From: Bin55 sp028819195 | GTDB lineage: Bacteria > Pseudomonadota > Gammaproteobacteria > Pseudomonadales > Azotimanducaceae | Length of the DNA stretch: 64,000 bases | Assembly (NCBI GenBank): GCA_028819195.1 | Contig: JAPPMF010000009.1 | Location: 186,001 to 250,000, forward strand | Direction: 5' to 3' | Shown here: positions 8,848 through 17,780 of the stretch, one piece after another | How positions within the stretch are numbered: position 1 is the first letter of the stretch | Layout of the letters: each line of letters starts with the position of its first letter | The notes under the pieces: model-generated | The model's database searches: none | What the model was told of the DNA's origin: nothing | Seen by the model: only the letters and a program-made list of their open reading frames with translations | Program-made: the position numbers and the translations under genes

Positions 8848-9771
8848 TTAGACCGCAATTCCGCTTAAGCGTTGAAGTGCTTCAGTGTACCGCGACATCG
8901 TTTGATCCACTATACTTTCAGGTAGTTCTGGACCGGGAGGTTTTTTGTCCCAGTGTCCGTTCTGTACCTGAGTTTCTAGGTAATTACGTACTACCTGTTT
9001 GTCGAAACTATTCTGTTCTTGCCCTGGTGTCCATTCTTCGGCCAGCCAGAACCGAGAACTATCAGGAGTGAATATTTCGTCGATCAGAATCGGTAAAGAA
9101 TCTTCCTCAGTACGTCCGAATTCAAATTTAGTATCGGCAATAATGAATCCTTTCGACAGCGCATATTCACGTGCTTGACTATAAAGTGAAAGTGTGGTTT
9201 CTTGTAACCAATCCATCGTGGATTGGCCGACTATCTGTACTCCCTCGGCAAAACTGATGTTTTCGTCATGATCACCAATTTCCGCCTTAGTCGAAGGAGT
9301 AAAGATTGGAGGATTAAGTCGATCGCTATTCTGCAACCCCGCGGGCAATTTGATTCCACAGACAGATCCGGTATTTTTATAATCCTTAAATCCTGAACCA
9401 GCCAAATAACCCCGAGCTATACATTCGATAGGGACGACTTTGGTTAACTTACAGAGCATGATGCGATCTTGCAACAGAGACTTTTCTGTAGCAGTTAGAC
9501 CAGGTACATCATTGACGTCCGTACTAATTAGGTGGTGAGAGACTTTGTCTTCAAAGAACGAGAACCAGAATTTCGAGATTTGCGTGAGTACTTTTCCTTT
9601 CCCGGGAAGCCCGTTGTCGAGAACGATGTCGAACGCGCTAATGCGGTCGGTGGCAACGATCAGTAGTGCTGATTGACCGTTTGCAAGGGAAACGTCGTAA
9701 AGATCGCGTACTTTGCCTTGTCGGCGGTTTGGCAGTGCTAGATTTGTGCTGAGTAGCGCAGAGTTTGTCAT
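8848..9771 (-). CDS. purC: Phosphoribosylaminoimidazole-succinocarboxamide synthase
   Basis: SAICAR synthase, which adds aspartate to CAIR in purine biosynthesis. 307 residues, the length of the longer fungal- and gammaproteobacterial-type enzymes. Visible motifs are RRQGKVRDLYD near the N-terminus, ATDRISAFDIVLDNGLPGKGKVLTQIS, PIECIARGYLAGSG and IADTKFEFGR, followed by IDEIFTPDSSRFW. It is not clustered with other purine genes here. Upstream it borders the remnant of a NUDIX gene, the left edge of the CRISPR island. Confidence 0.96.
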   Translation of the reverse strand: MTNSALLSTNLALPNRRQGKVRDLYDVSLANGQSALLIVATDRISAFDIVLDNGLPGKGKVLTQISKFWFSFFEDKVSHHLISTDVNDVPGLTATEKSLLQDRIMLCKLTKVVPIECIARGYLAGSGFKDYKNTGSVCGIKLPAGLQNSDRLNPPIFTPSTKAEIGDHDENISFAEGVQIVGQSTMDWLQETTLSLYSQAREYALSKGFIIADTKFEFGRTEEDSLPILIDEIFTPDSSRFWLAEEWTPGQEQNSFDKQVVRNYLETQVQNGHWDKKPPGPELPESIVDQTMSRYTEALQRLSGIAV

Positions 9772-9828
9772 GAATCAAAAAAAAATTGATTATACCCTCT
9801 CACTAGTTATCGTACCGTTGCATCGAGG

Positions 9829-9951
9829 TCATCGCCAACGATTTACATAGGGTTGCATACCCTGAATTGGTAATCCCGAGAGGACGGGAATCTTGTGATA
9901 TCCCCGGCTTACGTAGTCAATCAACTTGTGTTATTCTCGACACTTGAGATC
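9829..9951 (-). pseudogene. Displaced 3' end of a NUDIX gene; left boundary repeat of the CRISPR-Cas island
   Basis: This 123-bp stretch is a direct repeat of the 3' end of the intact NUDIX gene at 19891-20014. The core 9849-9906 is identical to 19911-19968 over 58 bases, while both flanks differ by several substitutions and one deleted base. On the minus strand it still reads IDYVSRGYHKIPVLSGLPIQ and on through NRWR to a stop codon, then loses frame upstream. It has no start codon. The layout is that expected when an element integrates into the 3' end of a gene, restoring the gene at one junction and displacing the old end to the other. From 9952 to 10202 I see only AT-rich presumptive promoter sequence for the cas genes. 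Confidence 0.85.
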
Positions 9952-10202
9952 GGTCGGGTAACTGTGATTGGATAGATTGATTTGCTTAACCTAAGAAACA
10001 CTTAACTCAATGCTGGAGAATCTGCGACATTTAGTTAACATTGTAGTCTGAATTTCACCAATGTAGCGCTTGGAACTAATGGTATTTGAAGCAGTTTGTT
10101 TAAGTTACTAAATCGTAATTTTTAACAGTTTGTTATTAATGGAAGACATCGGACTTCAAGGGAATCGATGTTGGTAATCGGAGTAATAATTGAGGAAACA
10201 GA

Positions 10203-11438
10203 ATGTCTAACTTATCCTTTGAGAAACTTTACGACGCAATTGCAGGTGAAGCCGTTGCAATAAGGTCGCGAACCGAACTTCAACCTGCAGGTGGTCGAGG
10301 AGATAAAGTTTTTCCTCCCAGTTACAGTGTAGACGGTAGTGCTACACATAAGTACGCTGTCGAAGAACGACTTTGTAGCAATGGCGAAAAATCAATATCT
10401 GTCTTGTTGGACTCAGTTGCTTCTCAAGCAAACCGTGCCGAATTAGCTTTATTGGAAGGATGGAACAGCCGCGAGCTCAAGTTTCCTGTGCCATATGTCG
10501 ACTTTTCAGTTGATCAAGGTATAACAGATTACGAAAAATTGACGGTGTTAGAGGTTCCCCATAGGATTGCGGATGCAATATTTAGAGACAGTTTACTAGA
10601 TGGAACTCTGTTCCGCTTGTCGGACATTGGTCGGGCTATTACAAATGCAACACCAAGGGATGCCACAGGTCTTTTCCGCTACTCGCCCACTGCATTGCTT
10701 TTTGGTATGTGGGATTCGACCGGTCCTAAAGGTGGGTTAGGTTCCAAGTTTCAACGTGCATACGTTTCTGAGATTATTGGTCTGGATGTACAGTTTGGAG
10801 CTAAGGTTAGCAGTAGACTCGATCCATTACAAATTGAAAAGGTCGCATCAGATGATCGAGTGTATAAAAGTATTGACGACAATGAGGTGTGGACAGAAGA
10901 TTCGAACAAAGCAGCGAAAGACAATAAGGGGCATTTCATTTATGCCTCCCGTGGGGCAGCGAGTGGTGAAGCAGGTCAACCTTCAAAAATAAATCATGGT
11001 AATATTCCTCCGTCCATTGACAAACAAGCAGGTGGTGTGACGATTTCACATGCGTTACAGGTAACGGTGATTTCCTTTGCCGCCCTCCGTAAGCTATTTT
11101 TCAAAGGATATACAACTGAAGCACAGGTTTCCATGCGTACTTCCATTGCTGCGCTAGGAATCGCTGCTTTAGCATATCAACAGGTAATGGACTTTGACTT
11201 ACGGTCACGATGCTTGCTGATTCCTACCCACTCTCCCAAGATTCAAATGTTAAAACGCGACGGTTCTGCATCAGAAGAATTTGCGATCAATCAAGATTCA
11301 GCCGCATATATCCTAAACCAAGCTTCCGAGAACGTGGCTTCACATGGGGTAGGTTGGGAAACTAACGACATACGCTTAACACCTGCTCCGAAACTACTTG
11401 AGCTCATTAAACGAAGCCAAAAGTTATCAGTTACCTAA
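10203..11438 (+). CDS. csb1: Type I-G CRISPR backbone protein Csb1 (Cas7 family, GSU0053-like)
   Basis: 411 residues. The N-terminal half carries the Csb1 signature: RSRTELQPAGGRGDKVFPPSY, a KYAVEERL segment, and VLLDSVASQANRAELALLEGW. Csb1 is the Cas7-like RAMP that coats the crRNA in the type I-G Cascade complex. A GAGG ribosome-binding site lies about 8 bases before the ATG. It is the first gene of the plus-strand effector operon csb1-csb2-cas3-short Cas8-position gene. This region looks more AT-rich than the flanking housekeeping genes. Confidence 0.9.
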   Translation: MSNLSFEKLYDAIAGEAVAIRSRTELQPAGGRGDKVFPPSYSVDGSATHKYAVEERLCSNGEKSISVLLDSVASQANRAELALLEGWNSRELKFPVPYVDFSVDQGITDYEKLTVLEVPHRIADAIFRDSLLDGTLFRLSDIGRAITNATPRDATGLFRYSPTALLFGMWDSTGPKGGLGSKFQRAYVSEIIGLDVQFGAKVSSRLDPLQIEKVASDDRVYKSIDDNEVWTEDSNKAAKDNKGHFIYASRGAASGEAGQPSKINHGNIPPSIDKQAGGVTISHALQVTVISFAALRKLFFKGYTTEAQVSMRTSIAALGIAALAYQQVMDFDLRSRCLLIPTHSPKIQMLKRDGSASEEFAINQDSAAYILNQASENVASHGVGWETNDIRLTPAPKLLELIKRSQKLSVT

Positions 11439-11462
11439 ACCTAATTTAAAGCTAGTTTAACA

Positions 11463-13109
11463 ATGCTGTATAACAACGGTTTTGGTATTGAAATCAATTT
11501 TCTAACGGGAAGATACGTAGCAACTTGTTCTACTAATAGACACAACCCCGAATGGCCACCACATTTCGCTCGATTTTTTTCTGCTTTGGTAGCGAATTGG
11601 GCGGAAGTATCGGAGCCTGATAATTCCGAACGTCTAGCGCTCGAGTGGATTGAAAGCCAGAAACCACCAAACGTTAAAGCTTCAACTGCGACATACAGAA
11701 AGGTTGTAACACATTTTGTCCCAGTGAATGACGTTGAGATTGTGTCCGGTAGTCGCTATCAAAAGCGATTTGAAAAATTACAACTTCTAATAGATTCAGA
11801 AATGGATTTTGACGGACGTCGTTCAAGCAAGACTGAACGTATCCGAAAAGAAATATTAAAAGTGCGAGATGTCGAAAATCAAGTTCTACCCATAGGGAAT
11901 ACCAACCCAGCGTCAGCCACCTTTCTCCTACCAGATTTTCGTAAGAAGCAACCAAGAATGTATCCCTCTGTTTCACCAGAGGTAGCTCAGGTATGTTTCG
12001 TTTGGGATGTCCCGTTACCGTACAAATTTCATACTGTCTTGGATCAGTTGCTTAGTAGAGTAACTCGCCTTGGTCACTCTTCATCACTTGTGTCTTGTCG
12101 CTTAGTTGAGTACATAGATGATCCAGATTATATCGTAGGTCAAGGAGAATACCGCTTTCGGACCACCTTCTCTGGGCAACTAACGGAACTGAAGCGACGA
12201 TACAACAGACATCAAGGAAACTCGCCCAGATGGCTTCCATATTCCCATACTTCGTATTACAAGGTTAATAAACACAACGATCCAAAAATAGTTTCTCGCC
12301 CAAATACGTTTAGTGATTGGATTGTATTCGAAATTTTGCGACCTCGGGACTTTACAACAATCAGTACGGTTGCAGTAGCCAAGAAAATGCGTGCAGCTCT
12401 ATTTCGTTATACTGAGAATCCTATTCCTGAGGAAGTATGTGGGCACGATGCGGGAGGTCGACCCACACTGTTGAATCACATAGCTTTCCTACCTTTACCC
12501 TATACAGGCTTTGATCATGCCGATGGACGGCTGATGGGAGTAGCGATTTCAGTTCCACGTACTTTGAGTCCCCCCGCGAGAAAAATGTTGTACAGATCTA
12601 TTGCAAACTGGGAAGACGCCGTGACCGAAAAGGGTAAGACGACGTTGGAACTTTCGTTTGAAGGTCGTAAAAAAATTCGTTTGAAGCGGATTCAAGGAAA
12701 TTCTTCAATGGTTTCCTTAAAACCCAGTATTTATTGTAAATCTTCTGAACGATGGGTAACCGTAACTCCGATAGCGCTTCCGCGACATCCGGGTAGACTA
12801 AACTCCAAAAGGTCAGCGGCGGTGACGAAAGCATGGCATTTAGCCAAAAACTCTGTAAATTCAGCTTGCGAACATATTGGACTACCACATCCATTATCTG
12901 TCGAAATTTCGTATAGTCCATTTGTGCAAGGATCGTATAGAATTGAACGATTTCCGCCGTTTATCCAGCGCGATTCTTACGGAAAACCAATTCGGCGGCA
13001 ACTAATCCACGCTTCTGTGACTTTCGAGAATCCCATAGAGGGAACGGTGATTTTAGGATCTGGACGTTTTTTTGGACTCGGTTTGATGCTTCCGCTGACA
13101 ACAAGATAA
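11463..13109 (+). CDS. csb2: Type I-G CRISPR protein Csb2 (Cas5/Cas6-like, GSU0054 family)
   Basis: 548 residues. The N-terminus has the family features FLTGRYVATCS and EWPPHFARFFSALVANW. The C-terminal part has GRFFGLGLMLPL, a glycine-rich RAMP-type ending. Csb2 is generally described as combining Cas5 and Cas6 roles: it processes pre-crRNA and holds the 5' handle. No separate cas6 is present, which fits. It lies 24 bases after csb1 and 17 before cas3. Confidence 0.88.
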   Translation: MLYNNGFGIEINFLTGRYVATCSTNRHNPEWPPHFARFFSALVANWAEVSEPDNSERLALEWIESQKPPNVKASTATYRKVVTHFVPVNDVEIVSGSRYQKRFEKLQLLIDSEMDFDGRRSSKTERIRKEILKVRDVENQVLPIGNTNPASATFLLPDFRKKQPRMYPSVSPEVAQVCFVWDVPLPYKFHTVLDQLLSRVTRLGHSSSLVSCRLVEYIDDPDYIVGQGEYRFRTTFSGQLTELKRRYNRHQGNSPRWLPYSHTSYYKVNKHNDPKIVSRPNTFSDWIVFEILRPRDFTTISTVAVAKKMRAALFRYTENPIPEEVCGHDAGGRPTLLNHIAFLPLPYTGFDHADGRLMGVAISVPRTLSPPARKMLYRSIANWEDAVTEKGKTTLELSFEGRKKIRLKRIQGNSSMVSLKPSIYCKSSERWVTVTPIALPRHPGRLNSKRSAAVTKAWHLAKNSVNSACEHIGLPHPLSVEISYSPFVQGSYRIERFPPFIQRDSYGKPIRRQLIHASVTFENPIEGTVILGSGRFFGLGLMLPLTTR

Positions 13110-13126
13110 TAGGACAAGCAATCGAA

Positions 13127-16003
13127 GTGGTTAAGAGGCACGACGAAGAAAACACCGACAACTCTCATAGTAAGGTAATTGACATTGAAGCCCATGAGTT
13201 TGAAAATTTTTTTCGTGATGTTCATGGATACAACCCTTTTCCTTGGCAGAGCCGGTTAACAACGGAGGTACTATCGACTGGTGTATGGCCGAGAGTTATT
13301 GACCTTCCCACCGGAACGGGAAAAACCGCAGTAATTGATACCGCGATATTTGCACTAGCCGTAGATCCTACTATATCTCCTAGACGTATAGTATTTGTGA
13401 TTGATCGTCGCATTGTTGTCGATCAAGTTCAAAAAAGAGCTCTTAAGATAAGACATGAGATTGAATCTGCCGCAACTCCACTTCTAGAACGTGTTCAAGC
13501 TAAACTTAAGCGGTTGAGCGATGGAGAGCAAGTACTAGGAGTAGCTGCACTGAGAGGTGGAATACCGGTCGATTATGACTGGGTTAATAGTCCAGACGAA
13601 CCGTGGATTATTGTGACAACAGTCGATCAATTTGGTTCAAGACTCTTTTTTAGAGGGTATGGTGTAAGCAAACGAATGCGCTCGGTTCACGCGGGGTTAG
13701 CTGGAAATGACAGTCTCGTAATTCTCGACGAAGTCCATCTTAGTATTCCGTTCGCAGACACACTTAATCAATTGCGGTTGTCTTATCCGACTAAACAACT
13801 CCCTCAGAGAGGCTCTATCGTTGAAATGTCTGCGACGCCGAGAGATTCAAGTATAGAACGATTCACTCTGAGCCAAGATTTAGATATTGATCAATGTCCT
13901 GAATTAAAAAGAAGAGTGTATGCACGTAAGTATGCTAAACTTGTCGATGTACGATCTGATAAGGCAGTTCCCAGTACTATTCTGAAAATTGTACAGTCTA
14001 TTGAAAAAAGTTCTACGAGCACAAATCTCGCTGTTCGCAGTGTAGGAGTTATCGTGAATAGGGTGCGTGCCGCACGTGAGATTTTTGTTCTCATATCGCA
14101 GTACTTTGAAAATGTATTTCTTCTAACTGGAAGAATGCGACCACTTGATCGTTTAGATGTGTTACAAAAAATCGAGCCATATTTGAACCCGGATAGAGCA
14201 CAAACGGACACTCCATTCACAATTTTGGTATCTACGCAGGCAATTGAGGTTGGGGCGGATTTTAGTTTTGATGCGTTAATAACCGAATGTGCTCCGATAG
14301 ATAGCTTGAGACAAAGATTTGGTAGGTTAGATCGACGAGGAAGAATTCAAGAAACTGGGTCATGCGCTAAAGCATGGATAATCGGATCGAAATCACTGGT
14401 TGATTCTTCCCGTCCCGATCCTGTCTACGGAGAAGCAGCCAAGTTTACCTGGCGGTATTTGAATCAAAGAGTCAAAGATAACGGTCTAGTTGATGTAGGT
14501 ACTATAGCGCTAAAAGTTGGATTTCCTTCAGAAACTTCAGTTTCGATAGATCAAGCGCCTTTACTGCTAAAAATTCATATGGATGCTTGGGTTCAAACCA
14601 ATCCCGAACCAATCGTACAACCGTCACTTGACGGGTTTCTTCACGGTATTAACCAAAATCAAAGCTCCGAAGTATCGCTGATTTGGCGTTGGGATCATTC
14701 TCTAGAAGCGTTACGGATTGTTCCGCCGCGACAAGCCGAATTTGTTCAGTTGCCGATTGAAGCAGTGAAAGCATGGTTGTCTCAAGAACAAAAAGAGTGG
14801 GACGTTTCAGATACTGGTCCGAATCAATCAATCGCGACGAAGAAGACTTCTATAGGTTTGAATGATAAAACTCTAAGTTCTGAAAAAATTGTTTGGGGAC
14901 GATGGGAACATACGGAACGCAAAGTCGAACACATAAAGAGTTCAGATATATCACCAGGAGATTTATTGATATTGGATCCGGCAATGGGTGGGTTAAATGC
15001 TGGAAATTGGGATCCAAACTCTAAGGATATTGTTGAAGATTTTGGAGATAGAGCACAACTTGAATACGATCGACGATTGACACTGAGACTCGATGCTCGG
15101 CTACCATATTTCACGGAAGTACCAAGACGATCTGTAGAGGATCTAGCTAGTGAACAAACAGAGTTTGAACGAATCAAGAAATGGGTAGAAGCTTACCGAT
15201 CAGAGAATGAGATAACTTGTGTATGGTTGGAAACGATCTTTGAGAAACTAGGAACTGAGTTTGTATCTACCTATGTTTCGTCAGAATCAAGAGTTAACCC
15301 GTTGGGATATTTTATCCTAGAGAGGAAACATACTCGTTCAAACAATCGTATCGTGGATATAGCTATTTTGGATGGGTCGGATGAAACCAATTCCTTTACA
15401 TCAACTAGAGTCACTTTGAAGGATCACCTTAACGGAGTTGGCGATCGCGCAGGAGAAGTAGCTAATCGATTAAACTTGTCGACCGAAATCATTAACGACC
15501 TACGTTTAGCAGGACGATTGCACGACATAGGTAAAGTAGACCAACGATTTCAAATGTGGTTAACTGGAGGTGATCCAGTTGAGATTGAAAGATACAGAGA
15601 TCTTCCTCTAGCGAAATCTTTGCATAGGTTTGTTAACCACTCGACTTACCCGAAGGGTATGAGGCATGAGTTTGCTAGCGTTGCTATGGTTAGTTCATGC
15701 GAAGAAGCGCTCAGTGAAGCGATCGATCAAGATTTAGTGTTGCATCTGATAGGAACACACCATGGTTTTGGTCGTCCTCTTCCACAGTTGGTGAATGACA
15801 CAGAAGTAGAAAAGTTAAGTTTCCAGATTGATGGTTTAGATTTCTTTACAAATTCAAATCTAACGGATACGACACTGGCCTTTGAAATGGCCGACCGATT
15901 TTGGCGTTTGGTTGACCGATACGGTTATCATGGGTTAAGTTGGTTAGAGTCGATACTACGTTTAGCTGATCAAAGGCAAAGTGCCGAGGAAGCTCAAGGG
16001 TAA
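13127..16003 (+). CDS. cas3: CRISPR-associated helicase/nuclease Cas3 (type I-G, HD at the C-terminus)
   Basis: 958 residues from a GTG start. Helicase motifs: Walker A PTGTGKT (about 62-68), DEVH box in LVILDEVHLS (about 200-203), EMSATPR, and motif VI in SLRQRFGRLDRRG. The HD nuclease domain lies at the C-terminus instead of the N-terminus: LHDIGKVDQRF near 798, then a conserved His in NHSTYPKGMRHEFAS and IGTHHGFGRPL near 877. This order is characteristic of type I-G/I-U Cas3. It unwinds and degrades target DNA recruited by Cascade. Its TAATG junction overlaps the next start by one base. Confidence 0.93.
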   Translation: MVKRHDEENTDNSHSKVIDIEAHEFENFFRDVHGYNPFPWQSRLTTEVLSTGVWPRVIDLPTGTGKTAVIDTAIFALAVDPTISPRRIVFVIDRRIVVDQVQKRALKIRHEIESAATPLLERVQAKLKRLSDGEQVLGVAALRGGIPVDYDWVNSPDEPWIIVTTVDQFGSRLFFRGYGVSKRMRSVHAGLAGNDSLVILDEVHLSIPFADTLNQLRLSYPTKQLPQRGSIVEMSATPRDSSIERFTLSQDLDIDQCPELKRRVYARKYAKLVDVRSDKAVPSTILKIVQSIEKSSTSTNLAVRSVGVIVNRVRAAREIFVLISQYFENVFLLTGRMRPLDRLDVLQKIEPYLNPDRAQTDTPFTILVSTQAIEVGADFSFDALITECAPIDSLRQRFGRLDRRGRIQETGSCAKAWIIGSKSLVDSSRPDPVYGEAAKFTWRYLNQRVKDNGLVDVGTIALKVGFPSETSVSIDQAPLLLKIHMDAWVQTNPEPIVQPSLDGFLHGINQNQSSEVSLIWRWDHSLEALRIVPPRQAEFVQLPIEAVKAWLSQEQKEWDVSDTGPNQSIATKKTSIGLNDKTLSSEKIVWGRWEHTERKVEHIKSSDISPGDLLILDPAMGGLNAGNWDPNSKDIVEDFGDRAQLEYDRRLTLRLDARLPYFTEVPRRSVEDLASEQTEFERIKKWVEAYRSENEITCVWLETIFEKLGTEFVSTYVSSESRVNPLGYFILERKHTRSNNRIVDIAILDGSDETNSFTSTRVTLKDHLNGVGDRAGEVANRLNLSTEIINDLRLAGRLHDIGKVDQRFQMWLTGGDPVEIERYRDLPLAKSLHRFVNHSTYPKGMRHEFASVAMVSSCEEALSEAIDQDLVLHLIGTHHGFGRPLPQLVNDTEVEKLSFQIDGLDFFTNSNLTDTTLAFEMADRFWRLVDRYGYHGLSWLESILRLADQRQSAEEAQG

Positions 16004-16920
16004 TGGACCGACTACATTTAACCGGATTAGATGGAACAAACCCTATGGGATTCTTTGCAGCTTTAGGTGTGTTATTCTGTCTTGAAGATCAACATAAAGA
16101 TACGGCTCTGTGGTGGAGTAAAAATGTGGTACCTCATGCTATATTTAGCATTGAGTGGTCTATATCACTATTGGCAGATTCGATCTTAAAAACGGTATCG
16201 AATTTGAAGAATTGTAAGTCGCTGAATCCTTGCACACCTAGTGGTGAGCCAATACCTGGTAGAGATAAATTGAAATTCAACTCTTCCCAAATTCGAGACT
16301 ATCTTCTTTCCGCTGAACTATGTGGCGAAACTTTAGCTTCCTCGTTATTGGCAGAAGGAAGCTTTGATAACAATAAGAAAGGAAAACCTTCAGATTTTTA
16401 CTTTTCAGCGGGACAGCAAGAATTTCTAGCCACGGCTAGAACAGTTTTTGTCGACGTTACACGAACGGATTTTATTAATGCTTTTGAAGGTCCTTGGAGA
16501 TATGATAGTAAGTTACCTTCTTTTGGATGGGATATAGAAGATGATCGAGTCTATGCACTGCGATCAAAAGATCCGTCATCCGAAAAGAAACATTCGAATC
16601 CTGGTGTTGAAGTTCTAGCACTTTTAGGTTTGAGCTTCTACCCGGTATATGCAGGAAGGGGTAGAACACTTACACAGGGGTGTTCAGGACTTTGGAAGAA
16701 TGGTGTTTTTTCTTGGCCCTTATGGCAAAAACCCGCAACTTTGAATGTTGTTAAATCTTTGTTGTCCCATGCATACATAAGTGAGAGGAGTCTTGATCGG
16801 GAAGAATGGTTTTTAGGTTGGGGATTATCTCACGTTCTGTCTTCTCTTATTCGACGGACTGAGGAAGGGGGATACGGTTCTTTTTGTCCGCCGGATATAG
16901 TTTGGACTCGATTTGATTAG
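16003..16920 (+). CDS. Short Cas8-position protein of type I-G system (Csx17-like start or Cas3-extension family)
   Basis: 305 residues. It starts MDRLHLTGLDGTNPMGFFAALGVL, which resembles the N-terminal motif of type I-G Csx17/Cas8g and of proteins annotated as a Cas3-extension family. Later it has GCSGLWKNGVFSWPLWQKPATL followed by helical sequence. Canonical Csx17 is roughly twice this length, so this is either a compact large subunit or a distinct family serving as Cas8. It is coupled to cas3 by a one-base overlap and is the last effector gene before the array. No other candidate large subunit is present in the island. Confidence 0.7.
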   Translation: MDRLHLTGLDGTNPMGFFAALGVLFCLEDQHKDTALWWSKNVVPHAIFSIEWSISLLADSILKTVSNLKNCKSLNPCTPSGEPIPGRDKLKFNSSQIRDYLLSAELCGETLASSLLAEGSFDNNKKGKPSDFYFSAGQQEFLATARTVFVDVTRTDFINAFEGPWRYDSKLPSFGWDIEDDRVYALRSKDPSSEKKHSNPGVEVLALLGLSFYPVYAGRGRTLTQGCSGLWKNGVFSWPLWQKPATLNVVKSLLSHAYISERSLDREEWFLGWGLSHVLSSLIRRTEEGGYGSFCPPDIVWTRFD

Positions 16921-16950
16921 TTAATCGACACAACATATTTGTAGGAATAG

Positions 16951-17275
16951 GCTTCAATGAGGCCCCCGCATAACTGAGGGGGAAATCCGTGTGTTCGACA
17001 TCGACATTACATACCTTACCGACGCTTCAATGAGGCCCCCGCATAACTGAGGGGGAAATCTCTACGGATGGCGATACAAAGACGATAATACAATCAAGCT
17101 TCAATGAGGCCCCCGCATAACTGAGGGGGAAATTTGCAGAAGGATTTCGATTCCGATACTGAGGCCTAGCTTCAATGAGGCCCCCGCATAACTGAGGGGG
17201 AAATCTGTGGCGCCGGCTTGTGCCAGAATGCGATCCGGAGCTTCAATGAGGCCCCCGCATAACTGAGGGGGAAAT
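16951..17275 (-). CRISPR. CRISPR array: five identical 36-bp repeats, four spacers
   Basis: Repeats are at 16951-16986, 17024-17059, 17098-17133, 17169-17204 and 17240-17275, all identical. On the plus strand each begins GCTTCAATGAGG, has a CCCCC...GGGGG stem and ends GGGGGAAAT. Spacers are 37, 38, 35 and 35 bases. Read on the minus strand the repeat ends in ATTGAAGC, resembling the ATTGAAAC end of many repeats. Only 30 bases separate the array from the preceding gene on the left but about 200 lie on the right, so transcription from right to left is likely. All repeats being perfect suggests a young or maintained array. Confidence 0.97.
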
Positions 17276-17478
17276 AGTATATGTGTTAGTTGCTGAATTT
17301 AGGCATTGATATTGGACCGTTTGCGAGTAGCCACAATTGTAAATGGTAAATTCTGTTGATAAACTTCCACATATTGTTAGCAATGATCAAGAAACCCTTT
17401 GTTCTTCGTTTAGTTCTCTGGTGCGAGAGACTCAGGGGAGTAATCTCAGCACTCCAGCACTCGCAATGATTTGGCAAT
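17276..17478 (-). promoter_or_regulatory. Probable CRISPR leader
   Basis: Non-coding 203 bp between the first minus-strand repeat and the cas2 stop. It is the only gap beside the array long enough to act as leader, promoter and integration site for new spacers. Short open frames on both strands here have no recognisable content. The assignment rests on position and repeat orientation. Confidence 0.5.
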
Positions 17479-17778
17479 TCATAAGATTATTACTTCTCGT
17501 TCAATGGGATCAACGGTTCGTTTCCCTATTGATCTAATTTTAGGTTTTAACGTTTTAGCATTGCCAACTTCTATTATAACCAAATGATCTTCCTTATGGT
17601 TGATAATCTCTTGACATTTAGTAACCAGCTGAGCATATCGGGTTTTCGTCAAACTACATTGAAAAACAGAAAGTTGTACCCATTCTCCATAACCTTGTAG
17701 GGTTTGGTACAGATTTCGCCAACGCTTACTATCTGCAACATCATAAAACAAAAAGTAAATTTTCTCACGATCAGCCAT
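17479..17778 (-). CDS. cas2: CRISPR-associated protein Cas2
   Basis: 99 residues beginning MADREKIYFLFYDVADSKRWRNLYQTLQGYGEWVQLSVFQC, the ferredoxin-like Cas2 fold with the conserved aspartate after the first strand (FYDVAD). Cas2 bridges Cas1 dimers during spacer integration. It starts two bases after the cas4-cas1 stop, so the adaptation genes form one minus-strand unit converging on the effector operon. Confidence 0.95.
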   Translation of the reverse strand: MADREKIYFLFYDVADSKRWRNLYQTLQGYGEWVQLSVFQCSLTKTRYAQLVTKCQEIINHKEDHLVIIEVGNAKTLKPKIRSIGKRTVDPIEREVIIL

Positions 17779-17780
17779 GT

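Noticed and set aside
9829..9951. Repeat as an insertion sequence or REP element
   Set aside because: It reads as the C-terminal codons and stop of the NUDIX gene, so gene-end duplication explains it better.
9772..10202. Purine riboswitch ahead of purC
   Set aside because: No aptamer-like pattern was seen; the segment is largely the NUDIX remnant and AT-rich spacer.
17286..17537. Short overlapping open frames in the probable CRISPR leader
   Set aside because: No recognisable content or ribosome site, and they overlap cas2 or the leader.
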